DNA from: an uncultured Chryseobacterium sp.
GTDB taxonomy: Bacteria > Bacteroidota > Bacteroidia > Flavobacteriales > Weeksellaceae
Assembly: GCA_913777465.1 (NCBI GenBank)
Contig: CAJYRQ010000101.1
Span: 1-36,375 of the forward strand
DNA: 36,375 nt
Reading direction: 5' to 3'
The translations under genes and the position numbers were made by a program. Shown piece after piece: positions 15,861-23,400 of this stretch. The notes beneath the pieces are model-generated. The model was not told where the DNA came from and searched no databases. It saw only the letters and a list, made by a program, of their open reading frames with translations. Each line of letters starts with the position of its first letter. Position 1 is the first letter of the stretch.

Positions 15861-15868
15861 TTACTGCT
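15845..15868. terminator. Palindromic bidirectional terminator at two convergent stop codons
   Basis: A perfect 24-bp palindrome (AGCAGTAACTAA and its complement) contains the stops of both the 78 aa gene (plus) and the repressor gene (minus). It is followed by TATTTTTTT on the plus strand and TTTT on the minus strand. Confidence 0.7.
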
Positions 15869-16303
15869 TATTTTTTTCATTGTGTCTTCCATTATTTCTG
15901 CTTCTTTAATTTCTTCTTGTTTTATACCCATATGCTTTATAATAGTCCGTAGATATGTTCGTTCTATTAAATGCGAAAGCCTCACTTTTTCTCGCAATTG
16001 AGTATTTTCTTCATGAAGATAATTCAACTTTTCTTCGATACTTAAATCATCAAATTTTTTCTTCTTTTGATTATCTCCCTCATTATTAACAAACATCTCT
16101 CCCTGGCCTTCAAATAACCATTGTTCCGAAATGTTATATTTTGTTGCAATTAACTTTAGATAATAATCTGCTTTATTATTATCTCTACCCAAGCTAACTC
16201 TTAAGTTTTCTGTACTTACAATAGTCTTATCATCAATTAGATCATCATATTTCAACCCATTGATTTTCATAAAGTAGCTTAACCTAGATTTTTTTGTTTC
16301 CAT
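15857..16303 (-). CDS. Phage CI-like repressor (XRE/HTH type)
   Basis: 148 aa. The N-terminal helix-turn-helix includes SRLSYFMKINGLKYDDLI, then VSTENLRVSLGRDNN, and closes with YNISEQWLFEGQGEMF, a C-terminal segment of the HTH domain characteristic of Bacteroidota phage repressors. The C-terminal half is a predicted coiled coil (LNYLHEENTQLREKVRLSHLIERT) for dimerisation, with no S24 peptidase domain, so RecA-type self-cleavage is not expected. It is divergent from the Cro-like gene, with a 126-bp operator region between them. Confidence 0.87.
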   Translation of the reverse strand: METKKSRLSYFMKINGLKYDDLIDDKTIVSTENLRVSLGRDNNKADYYLKLIATKYNISEQWLFEGQGEMFVNNEGDNQKKKKFDDLSIEEKLNYLHEENTQLREKVRLSHLIERTYLRTIIKHMGIKQEEIKEAEIMEDTMKKISSN

Positions 16304-16316
16304 GTTATTTAGAATA

Positions 16317-16405
16317 GTTATAAATTATAACATTTTTGAACAAATTTGTTATAATTTGTTTCATCTTGTTATATTTTGTTATATATTTGTATCACAATAT
16401 AACAA
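16317..16405. promoter_or_regulatory. Immunity operator cluster and early promoter
   Basis: Repeated GTTATA units: palindrome GTTATAAATTATAAC (16317-16331), TTGTTATA at 16346, 16366 and 16376 (20 and 10 bp steps), and the inverse TATAACAA at 16398-16405. A 12-bp palindrome AACAAATTTGTT also lies at 16339-16350. A promoter toward the Cro-like gene fits inside: TTG at 16356-16358, 23-bp spacer, TATATTTG at 16382-16389. Repressor bound here would cover the promoter and its own upstream region. Confidence 0.75.
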
Positions 16406-16429
16406 ACAATAATACAAAAGTAAACAAAT

Positions 16430-16660
16430 ATGGCAGACAAGAAAGAAAAAATTAGAGAAATATTCGTAGCCATATCCTCTGACAGAAAGGAAAATGTAAG
16501 ACGAAAACTCGCTAAAAAATTCAGTATTACAGTTGATTCTGCGAAGTTCAACTGGATCTATGCCGGTAAAATTCCGGATCAACATGTAGATGAGGTTTTA
16601 AGCATTGTGAAGAACGAAGCAAAAGACCAATCAGATTCAATCCTTGAATTAATTTCCTAA
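16430..16660 (+). CDS. Cro-like small DNA-binding protein
   Basis: 76 aa, first gene of the plus-strand early operon, directly opposite the CI-like repressor. Residues 20-60 (VRRKLAKKFSITVDSAKFNWIYAG) fit a compact helix-turn-helix. It occupies the position of cro, so it likely binds the same GTTATA sites and favours the lytic state. Identification rests on position and size more than on family similarity. Confidence 0.7.
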   Translation: MADKKEKIREIFVAISSDRKENVRRKLAKKFSITVDSAKFNWIYAGKIPDQHVDEVLSIVKNEAKDQSDSILELIS

Positions 16661-16671
16661 AAATAGCAATC

Positions 16672-16878
16672 ATGAGCGCGGTGGAGAAAGAGATACAGGC
16701 ATTAAGAATGAAGCAATCCCGAATTGAGCAGAAGCAGAGAAAAGAGAATGCTGAGGTTTGGAGCCGTATCGAACAATTAGAAAACATAGCAAGAGAAAAT
16801 ACCGGAGTGGATGCCGGAGTTGCTCCAAGTGTTCAGATTGCTATTAATAAGGTCGCCTTAAGAAGAGGATGGAAATAA
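16672..16878 (+). CDS. Hypothetical coiled-coil protein (68 aa)
   Basis: Residues 1-42 form a strongly charged coiled coil (EKEIQALRMKQSRIEQKQRK), followed by a short GVDAGVAPSV linker and a basic end (KVALRRGWK). It starts 11 bp after the Cro-like gene in the early operon. No recognised family. Confidence 0.6.
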   Translation: MSAVEKEIQALRMKQSRIEQKQRKENAEVWSRIEQLENIARENTGVDAGVAPSVQIAINKVALRRGWK

Positions 16879-16933
16879 AAAGGCCGCCTGGTGGATCAGA
16901 CAGCCATAACATTAACTTTAAAAAGCTAACAAG

Positions 16934-17344
16934 ATGACAACAAAAGTACAAAACAAAAACGGAAAAACAATATTCTCAAAGAAAATCGAGCGTGTTTTCC
17001 TGAATAAGGTAATGAATTGGGGAATTGGAAAAGAGATCACCCGCGGCCATATAGTATTGGAAGGCGGAACAATGATCCAGATCCTCGGAGGAAAATTCCA
17101 CATCGTTATCGATGGATTAAGAAAAGGAGCGGTATTGAAATCTTCCCCAAATTATAGAAGGATCAAAAGGCTGATTGCTGCCAATATGAAAACTTTCAGG
17201 AAGGGACCTAAAGCATCATTGATTGATCATATCCCTTACTTCCGGAGCCGGGCAATTGATGGGTTACACAATATTAACCTGTTTAAAATTTCCGGGATTT
17301 CCTTCTCTCAAAATAAGTCAAACTTTTTAGTACTAGCATCATGA
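16934..17344 (+). CDS. Hypothetical early phage protein (136 aa)
   Basis: A basic protein with no signal peptide or recognised domain. The middle (GIGKEITRGHIVLEGGTMIQILGGKFHIVI) is probably a small beta structure. The C-terminus is basic, with a possible helical GPKASLIDHIPYF segment. The stop overlaps the start of the next (broken) small gene as ATGA, which indicates translational coupling in the early operon. Confidence 0.6.
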   Translation: MTTKVQNKNGKTIFSKKIERVFLNKVMNWGIGKEITRGHIVLEGGTMIQILGGKFHIVIDGLRKGAVLKSSPNYRRIKRLIAANMKTFRKGPKASLIDHIPYFRSRAIDGLHNINLFKISGISFSQNKSNFLVLAS

Positions 17345-17487
17345 CACACTCAGCAGTAATAAGAATTGAAAATCAGGGCGGTGTTTAGTATGTAAACCAC
17401 AAGCGACTCGGACATGATCCGCTCACAAAATTAGAGATCAGCGCCCTTAACGAATTTATACGCGAATTTAAAAATACCCAATCATGA
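17341..17487 (+). pseudogene. Small gene interrupted by an in-frame TAG
   Basis: The frame starts with ATG at 17341 (ATGA overlap with the upstream stop) and ends at TGA 17485-17487 (ATGA overlap with the next start), exactly like the neighbouring genes. It contains TAG at 17386-17388. Before it reads MTHSAVIRIENQGGV, after it YVNHKRLGHDPLTKLEISAL and a further 13 residues. A single C-to-T change (CAG to TAG) would explain it. The result is a 15 aa fragment unless the stop is read through. Unknown function. Confidence 0.65.
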
Positions 17488-17693
17488 TACAGTTAAAACT
17501 TACAGTTACAATCAAGCTTAACGAAAAAGGCAGAGAATTTTACAAAGGTAAATCAGAGTTTATTGAAAGCAAAACTCATGATGTAAGATCAATAGACTTA
17601 CTATATGAAATGATTACCATTCCTGATGAGTCTGGATGCTCCGTTGAAACGATATTCACCGAATACTGCGAAAACTTAAATGTAGAGCAATGA
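17484..17693 (+). CDS. Hypothetical early phage protein (69 aa)
   Basis: A small protein with an N-terminal beta strand (MIQLKLTVTIKLNEKG) and an acidic helical end (SVETIFTEYCENLNVEQ). Start and stop both overlap neighbours by ATGA, so it is part of a translationally coupled chain. Not recognised. Confidence 0.6.
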   Translation: MIQLKLTVTIKLNEKGREFYKGKSEFIESKTHDVRSIDLLYEMITIPDESGCSVETIFTEYCENLNVEQ

Positions 17694-17965
17694 AACCGCA
17701 GGATTACAGCCGGGGAAGGAATAACGCCAACGCACAGCAAGCCTTCAGCATCATTGCCGGTTCCGTTGACTCGATGAGGCAAAAGGTACTGGACCAAATA
17801 GACGGATTAAAATCCACACAGGAAATCGCTGAGGTTATCGGAGTTCCGCTCCATAAAGTATCCGGCCGTTTTTCAGAGCTAAAAGCAAAGAACAAAATAA
17901 TTCAAATCACATCAAAGAAAATCGGAAACTCACACTTTGCGGTTTTCAGTAAAAATAATATTTAA
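17690..17965 (+). CDS. Winged-helix DNA-binding protein
   Basis: 91 aa. Residues 33-75 (KVLDQIDGLKSTQEIAEVIGVPLHKVSGRFSELKAKNKI) read as a winged helix: helix, turn, recognition helix, then a wing ending in ITSKKIGNSHFAVF. Such small early proteins in phages usually regulate transcription or bind the origin. It is joined to the upstream gene by ATGA and lies one base before the recT start. Confidence 0.7.
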   Translation: MKPQDYSRGRNNANAQQAFSIIAGSVDSMRQKVLDQIDGLKSTQEIAEVIGVPLHKVSGRFSELKAKNKIIQITSKKIGNSHFAVFSKNNI

Positions 17966-17966
17966 A

Positions 17967-18830
17967 ATGAGTAATCAAAAAACAGCTATATCATTATTCA
18001 GCCAGATAAATGTAAAAGAGAAGTTTGAAAACCTTCTCGGAAAGAAAGCACAAGGATTCATTTCATCGGTACTTCAGATTGTGAACGGTAACAATCTACT
18101 TAAAAATGCGGATCCTATGACCGTTTACAACGCTGCAGCAACGGCGGCAGTTCTGGACCTCCCTATTGATCCAAATTTAGGTTTTGCCTGGATAGTACCA
18201 TATAAAGGTAAAGCACAGTTCCAAATGGGCTGGAAAGGTTTTGTACAGCTTGCCCTTAGGACCGGTCAATACAAAAGAATCAATGTTACGGAAGTTTACG
18301 AAAATCAATTCAAATCATTCAACAGACTGACTGAAGAATTAGATGCAGATTTTGGCATTGACGGCGAGGGTGAAATTGTAGGCTACGCGTCTTATTTCAA
18401 ACTGAATAACGGGATGGAAAAGCTTACATACTGGTCAAGAAAAGAAATCGAAAAGCATGCTAAAAAGTACAGTCAGTCTTATGGCAAAGGCGGAATGTCT
18501 CCATGGAATGATAAAGATCAATTCCACGCAATGGCAAAGAAAACAGTGCTGAAAAATATGATTTCTAAGTGGGGAATCATGTCTATCGAAATGCAAACGG
18601 CACACCTAGCGGACCAGAGTATTCAGGACCAGGAAGGTAAATATGACTACGTAGATAATTCTAACATCATCGATGTTGAAGCGGAAAGTTTATCCGAAGA
18701 AGAAAAAAGAGTTAAATCTTTTATCGACAAAGCTGCAAATATGGAGCAGTTAGCGGATTTAAAAGAAAGTGTTCCTGCCGCCTTGATGTACTACTATGAA
18801 GCCAAAGAAGACGAATTAAATAAGGACTAA
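17967..18830 (+). CDS. recT: RecT-family single-strand annealing protein
   Basis: 288 aa from the ATG at 17967. The family pattern is clear: NADPMTVYNAAATAAVLDLPIDPNLGFAWIVPYKGKAQFQMGWKGF (about residues 49-94; conserved positions include LDLP, DPNLG, YKG and QMGWKG), then YWSRKEIEKHAKKYS. RecT anneals complementary single strands during phage recombination and replication. The C-terminal 50 residues are acidic and variable, as usual. Its partner exonuclease follows after 1 bp. The two form a Red-like system. Confidence 0.93.
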   Translation: MSNQKTAISLFSQINVKEKFENLLGKKAQGFISSVLQIVNGNNLLKNADPMTVYNAAATAAVLDLPIDPNLGFAWIVPYKGKAQFQMGWKGFVQLALRTGQYKRINVTEVYENQFKSFNRLTEELDADFGIDGEGEIVGYASYFKLNNGMEKLTYWSRKEIEKHAKKYSQSYGKGGMSPWNDKDQFHAMAKKTVLKNMISKWGIMSIEMQTAHLADQSIQDQEGKYDYVDNSNIIDVEAESLSEEEKRVKSFIDKAANMEQLADLKESVPAALMYYYEAKEDELNKD

Positions 18831-18831
18831 A

Positions 18832-19746
18832 ATGAAAGTAGTTGATTTTAATGAGCATTTATTCAGATGCTCCCAGTTAGGAAAGTTAATGGTTGGCGTA
18901 TCACCGGCATTAACATCGAATCAAGAAAAAGAACTTTCGGAACTCAGATCAAAAATTTTAGCTGGAAAAATAACTGACAAGCAGATTATTAAAATGGGTG
19001 ATTTATTGAGAAAGAAAGATGAAAAGCCGGAACTTTCTAAAGGCGTTGTAACTCATCTAACTGATATTCACAAAGGATTTTTTATGAAGCGTGATCGCAA
19101 GATCTCAAATAAGTACACAGAAAAAGGCATTCGGGTTGAGGAACAATCCATCACGCTTTATTCAGAAGTAAAGAACACACTTTTTGTAAAGAACCAAAAA
19201 CATTACTCCGATAGCTTCAAAAAAGGCACACCGGATAACGTCCAGAAGAAGGTAAGGGACATGAAGTCCAGCTGGTCTTTAGATACATTCCCTATGTATG
19301 ACACTTGTATAGGTAATAAAGATTATGAGTGGCAGCTTCAAGGCTATATGGACCTTACCGGAATAAAGGAATCAGAACTTGTTTATGCCCTAGTTGATAC
19401 GCCTTTTAGTATTATCAATGATGAGCTGAGACGCCTAGACTGGAAGCAAGGAATATTTGATATAAATGGATCTGTAAAAGAAGATAGAATTCCTCTGGTG
19501 GTTGAAACGGTGAGTAATATGATCTATACAGAACAGGGATTAGACGAGTTCTGTCAGCTTTCCACTTCAATTGAAAAATCATGGTTTACTAATTTCTTTG
19601 AAATACCAAAAGAATTACGGATTAAAGTTTTTGAACTTGAACACTCAAAAGAAGCCATACAAAGTGCTCATGAACAAATAATCTTATGTCGCGAAAGACT
19701 AAACGGATTAACCCTAGAAATAGCACAATACCTCATCGAAGTTTAA
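18832..19746 (+). CDS. YqaJ/lambda-exonuclease-like PD-(D/E)XK nuclease
   Basis: 304 aa. Motifs of the YqaJ/lambda-exo group: GIRVE at 99-103, GTPD at 132-135, then DMKSSWS from D143 with the D-x-K pair (D143, K145), and WQLQGYMDLTG (Q168-Y172). It would resect 5' ends of linear duplex DNA and load RecT, encoded just upstream. The C-terminal region is helical with a QSAHEQIILCRERLNGL segment, unlike short exonucleases. The start is fixed by the 1-bp gap to recT. Confidence 0.87.
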   Translation: MKVVDFNEHLFRCSQLGKLMVGVSPALTSNQEKELSELRSKILAGKITDKQIIKMGDLLRKKDEKPELSKGVVTHLTDIHKGFFMKRDRKISNKYTEKGIRVEEQSITLYSEVKNTLFVKNQKHYSDSFKKGTPDNVQKKVRDMKSSWSLDTFPMYDTCIGNKDYEWQLQGYMDLTGIKESELVYALVDTPFSIINDELRRLDWKQGIFDINGSVKEDRIPLVVETVSNMIYTEQGLDEFCQLSTSIEKSWFTNFFEIPKELRIKVFELEHSKEAIQSAHEQIILCRERLNGLTLEIAQYLIEV

Positions 19747-19757
19747 AATAATTTACA

Positions 19758-20114
19758 ATGAAAAACCATCAAACATTAAAACCAATTCCCGGCATCTTCC
19801 TGATGCCAATAGATAATCTGCCGGGTTCTGCTGCCAGTAAGTACGCTGCTAAGCAGGAAAGCCAAACGGCTTTGAAAGTCGCCAAAACAATTTCAAGGTC
19901 TGTCATTAAAAAGCAGACTAAAACCGAGAAGAAAGAGCGGCTTTATAACGCAAAGGATGCTGCCAGGTTCCTAGAGATTCCGCAAGACGTTTTCAACAAG
20001 CATAAAAGGCTTGGAAATGTATCCTGGACAAAGCACCGATCAAAGATCCATTTCTTTGAAAGCGCCCTGAATGAATTTGAAAAGAAGTTTGGACCTGAAT
20101 ACTTACTACCATGA
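19758..20114 (+). CDS. HTH protein (excisionase/MerR-like helix-turn-helix) 1
   Basis: 118 aa. Residues 60-112 (LYNAKDAARFLEIPQDVFNKHKRLGN, then a KIHFFESALNEFEK segment) form a helix-turn-helix of the HTH_17/excisionase type, preceded by a basic disordered N-terminus. Likely a DNA-bending or regulatory protein. The next gene encodes a second protein with the same layout (ATGA overlap), so the pair probably arose by duplication. Confidence 0.75.
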   Translation: MKNHQTLKPIPGIFLMPIDNLPGSAASKYAAKQESQTALKVAKTISRSVIKKQTKTEKKERLYNAKDAARFLEIPQDVFNKHKRLGNVSWTKHRSKIHFFESALNEFEKKFGPEYLLP

Positions 20115-20485
20115 GACAGCAAAGAATCGTTGAAAATATTCCCCAGGCTTTCAATAACCCCAACAGCGTATCAAGCAAAAACGCTGAACGTAACAAAGCA
20201 TTAGAAGCCCTGGAAAAAGCGAAAAGCCTACAGAGACCAGTAAGGTACGCGGCTTCCGGAGAAAGCTCATTCAGTACCTTAAACGCTAAAAGCAAACCAA
20301 AAAACACCGAAAAGGTTGATGGTGACCTACCAACTGACCAGGCGGCCAAGTACGTAGGTTTAGCGAGATCAACATTCTCCAATAAGTTCCAGAACGGAAT
20401 TATCAAAGGTCGAAAAATCAGAAATCGGGCCTACTTTGAAAAGGAGGAGCTGGACCGATATTTAGACAGTCAGAAAAAAGAATGA
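20111..20485 (+). CDS. HTH protein (excisionase/MerR-like helix-turn-helix) 2
   Basis: 124 aa. A disordered basic N-terminal half precedes an HTH_17-type domain at about residues 72-120 (LPTDQAAKYVGLARSTFSNK, then YFEKEELDRYLDS). Layout is the same as the preceding gene, with low sequence identity. One of the pair may be the excisionase of this prophage, although Xis is usually closer to int. Confidence 0.77.
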   Translation: MRQQRIVENIPQAFNNPNSVSSKNAERNKALEALEKAKSLQRPVRYAASGESSFSTLNAKSKPKNTEKVDGDLPTDQAAKYVGLARSTFSNKFQNGIIKGRKIRNRAYFEKEELDRYLDSQKKE

Positions 20486-20486
20486 T

Positions 20487-20681
20487 ATGGGATTTGCACA
20501 CAAAGGTATAGAATACTTTATAGGACTTTATTCATCCAAAACGACACTATCAATTCCTGCCGTTAACAACTATTTCAAAGAGTTAGAATTAAAAAAAATT
20601 GATTCAGCACATCTGAAAGCCCAAAATATTATAGAAGATGAATTATCAAGAATTTCTGAAGAAAAAAGTAATAATATCTGA
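20487..20681 (+). CDS. Hypothetical protein (64 aa)
   Basis: A small protein (MGFAHKGIEYFIGLYSSKTT) with a C-terminal acidic helix, no recognised family. It overlaps the start of the helicase-methyltransferase gene by 44 bp in another frame. Confidence 0.55.
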   Translation: MGFAHKGIEYFIGLYSSKTTLSIPAVNNYFKELELKKIDSAHLKAQNIIEDELSRISEEKSNNI

Positions 20682-23370
20682 AGATTTCGGATTCGAGGTT
20701 TCTGAACTTTCTCCTAAACTTCACCTGCATCAACCTGATATTGTAAGATGGTCGCTAAGAGGCGGGCGCCGTGCCATATTCGCTTCGTTTGGTTTAGGTA
20801 AATCCATGATGCAGCTGGAGATTGGAAACCAATGTATAAAGAAGGAAAACAAACCTTTTCTGATCGTTTGTCCGCTTGGAGTAATTGGTGAATTCAGAAG
20901 GGATAACGAAAAGCTTGAAACTGGCTTAAATATCGTTTACATCAAAGATACTGACGATATAGCCGTTCAGCAGGCGGAACAAAAAATTGTTGAAAACCAC
21001 GGCACCAACTACGAAGATGATTTTATTCACGAATATGTAGAAGCTCTGGAAAATCAGGAATTCAGAAATTTCGATTTTAAAGAAAATACTATCTATATCA
21101 CGAATTACGAGCGTGTAAGAAAAGGCGACATAGATCCTTCCGTTTTCAGTGGTGTATCTTTCGATGAGGCTTCAATTTTACGTAACCTAAAAACTGAAAC
21201 TACAAATTATGTTTTGCAGCATTTCAGAAAGGTTCCTTACCGATTCGTAGCAACCGCAACGCCTACACCTAATGATTTCATCGAAATTCTAAATTACGCA
21301 GAATATTTGGGCGTAGCTGACCGAGGGCACCTCCTTACCAGATTCTTTAAAAGAGATTCCACAAAAGCCGGAAACCTCACCTTACTGGAATCCAAAAAAG
21401 ATGAATTCTGGAAGTGGGTTGCAACTTGGGCGATCTTCATCAATAAACCGTCAGATCTTGGCTACGATGATACAATGTATGACCTGCCGAAAGTCAATCT
21501 TCACGAAATCGAAGTTGAAAATCTTAAAGATGAAGTTATCACCGATAAATATGGAAAACCTATTCTTTTCAAGGACAATACAAAATCTCTTATCGACACT
21601 TCACGTGAGAAATCGGAAACGGTTGATTTAAGAGTTCAAAAGGCTTTGGAGATTGTGCAGCAGGAAGGGTCAGAAGACAATTGGATTTTATGGCATCACC
21701 TGGAGGCTGAAAGAATGGCCATTGAAAAGAAATTTAAACATGAAGGCATTGACCTGCATTCCGTTTTCGGATCGCAGCCAAATAATATCAAAGAAAATTT
21801 ACTGATTGACTTTTCCGAAGGTAAATACCAGATTCTCTCCACAAAACCAAGAATAGCAGGTTCGGGATGCAACTTTCAGCACGCCTGCCATAAAATGATT
21901 TTTGTCGGAATTGATTTCAAATTCAATGACTTTATACAGGCCGTTCACCGGGTTGTAAGATTCATGCAGCTTCATGAGGTAGACATATACATCATTTTTA
22001 CCCAGAATGAACGTGAAGTACTGAAAACGCTATTCGATAAGTGGAATAATCATAAAGAGCTGCAGTCTGAAATGATTGCCTTGGTTCGTGAATATGGACT
22101 TAACTCAGAATTAATTAAATCTCAAATGGAAAGACAAATATTTAACAACGAAAGAAAGCTGATCATCGGTGATGCAACACTTTACAATAACGACACTGTA
22201 AAGGTTCATGCTGACAGAAATGAAATTCCGGATAATTCGGTAGGTCTTCATCTGACTTCAATACCATTCGGTGATCATTATGAATATTCTGATAACTATA
22301 ATGACTTCGGTCACAATGATGGAAATGATGAATTTTTCAAGCAAATGGAGTTCTTGACCCCAAATCTGTACCGAACTTTAAAACCCGGCAGAATCGCCGC
22401 TATTCACGTAAAAGATCGTCCGAGGTACTCACACCAAACTGATGTGAATTTCTTCACAATAGAGCCGTTTTCTGATGCAACAGTAAGACATTTTACAAAA
22501 CAGAAAGTAAAGGATCAAATCACATTATGGGAAGGTCTTACTCAGGAAGATGGAATTTCGAACGATCTTAAAGAAAAAAGGCTTGCAGAACTCAGAGAAG
22601 AATACGCTGAAAGATTTCATTTCATCGGCCGGATTACAATCACAACGGATGTCGTCCGGGAAAACAATCAGACCTATAGGCTCGGGTGGGGTGAACAAAG
22701 AAAAGATGCTTCAAAAATGGGCGTTGGGATTCCGGAATATATTCTCCTTTTCCGTAAACCTCCGAGTCACACAAAGAACGCCTATGCAGATGATCCTGTA
22801 GTAAAGAGAATAGATCAATACCTTCTATCAATGTGGCAGCTGGATGCACATTCTTACTGGAGATCTTCAGGTGACAGGTTTATGAGTTCGGAGGAAATCA
22901 AGAGGTTTGAAATGGATCGGATTTATAATGCCTGGAAAAAACACAACACGGAAGAGATCTACGATTACGAAAAGCATTTGGCAGCCTGTGATATGCTCGA
23001 AGAAGAAGGCAAGTTATCAAAGCTCTTCATGACACTTCCACCCCATTCGAATCAGGAATGTGTTTGGTCCGACATCAACCGGATGAACACTTTGAACGCC
23101 AAGCAGGTTAGCAGTAAAAAAGAAAAACATATTTGCCCTCTACAGCTCGACATCATCAAAAGATTAATCTATAGATTTTCGAACGAAGGTGATCTGGTAG
23201 ATGATTGCTTCGGAGGATTGTTTTCTACTGCTTACATGGCCTTAAAACTTAAAAGAAAGGCTATATCAACCGAATTGAACGCAGAGTATTTCAACGATGG
23301 CGTAAGCTACATCAATGCTCTTAATTACGAACTAAATATGCCAACATTATTTGACTTTATGGAGTCTTAA
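20638..23370 (+). CDS. Superfamily II helicase fused to a DNA methyltransferase
   Basis: 910 aa, two enzymes in one chain. The N-terminal SF2/SNF2-like ATPase (1 to about 480) has Walker A GLGKS at 52-56, a DEAS box at 176-179, TATPTP at 206-211 and motif VI QAVHRVVR. The C-terminal methyltransferase (about 500-910) has the catalytic box S541-I-P-F544 (the usual form is S/D/N-P-P-Y/W/F) and a SAM-binding region DDCFGGLFSTAYMALKLKR starting at D855, with order IV before I as in beta-class amino-methyltransferases. No nuclease domain is visible. Such a protein would translocate on and modify phage DNA. P1 DarB, an antirestriction protein, is a known helicase-methyltransferase combination, though with different size and order. 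Confidence 0.9.
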   Translation: MNYQEFLKKKVIISEDFGFEVSELSPKLHLHQPDIVRWSLRGGRRAIFASFGLGKSMMQLEIGNQCIKKENKPFLIVCPLGVIGEFRRDNEKLETGLNIVYIKDTDDIAVQQAEQKIVENHGTNYEDDFIHEYVEALENQEFRNFDFKENTIYITNYERVRKGDIDPSVFSGVSFDEASILRNLKTETTNYVLQHFRKVPYRFVATATPTPNDFIEILNYAEYLGVADRGHLLTRFFKRDSTKAGNLTLLESKKDEFWKWVATWAIFINKPSDLGYDDTMYDLPKVNLHEIEVENLKDEVITDKYGKPILFKDNTKSLIDTSREKSETVDLRVQKALEIVQQEGSEDNWILWHHLEAERMAIEKKFKHEGIDLHSVFGSQPNNIKENLLIDFSEGKYQILSTKPRIAGSGCNFQHACHKMIFVGIDFKFNDFIQAVHRVVRFMQLHEVDIYIIFTQNEREVLKTLFDKWNNHKELQSEMIALVREYGLNSELIKSQMERQIFNNERKLIIGDATLYNNDTVKVHADRNEIPDNSVGLHLTSIPFGDHYEYSDNYNDFGHNDGNDEFFKQMEFLTPNLYRTLKPGRIAAIHVKDRPRYSHQTDVNFFTIEPFSDATVRHFTKQKVKDQITLWEGLTQEDGISNDLKEKRLAELREEYAERFHFIGRITITTDVVRENNQTYRLGWGEQRKDASKMGVGIPEYILLFRKPPSHTKNAYADDPVVKRIDQYLLSMWQLDAHSYWRSSGDRFMSSEEIKRFEMDRIYNAWKKHNTEEIYDYEKHLAACDMLEEEGKLSKLFMTLPPHSNQECVWSDINRMNTLNAKQVSSKKEKHICPLQLDIIKRLIYRFSNEGDLVDDCFGGLFSTAYMALKLKRKAISTELNAEYFNDGVSYINALNYELNMPTLFDFMES

Positions 23371-23400
23371 AAACGAATTGCTTTAAATAATTAGAATAAG

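Noticed and set aside
17341-17487. Use of an alternative genetic code (TAG as sense codon) by this phage
   Set aside because: Other genes of the element, such as those ending at 15860 and 28216, use TAG as a normal terminal stop.
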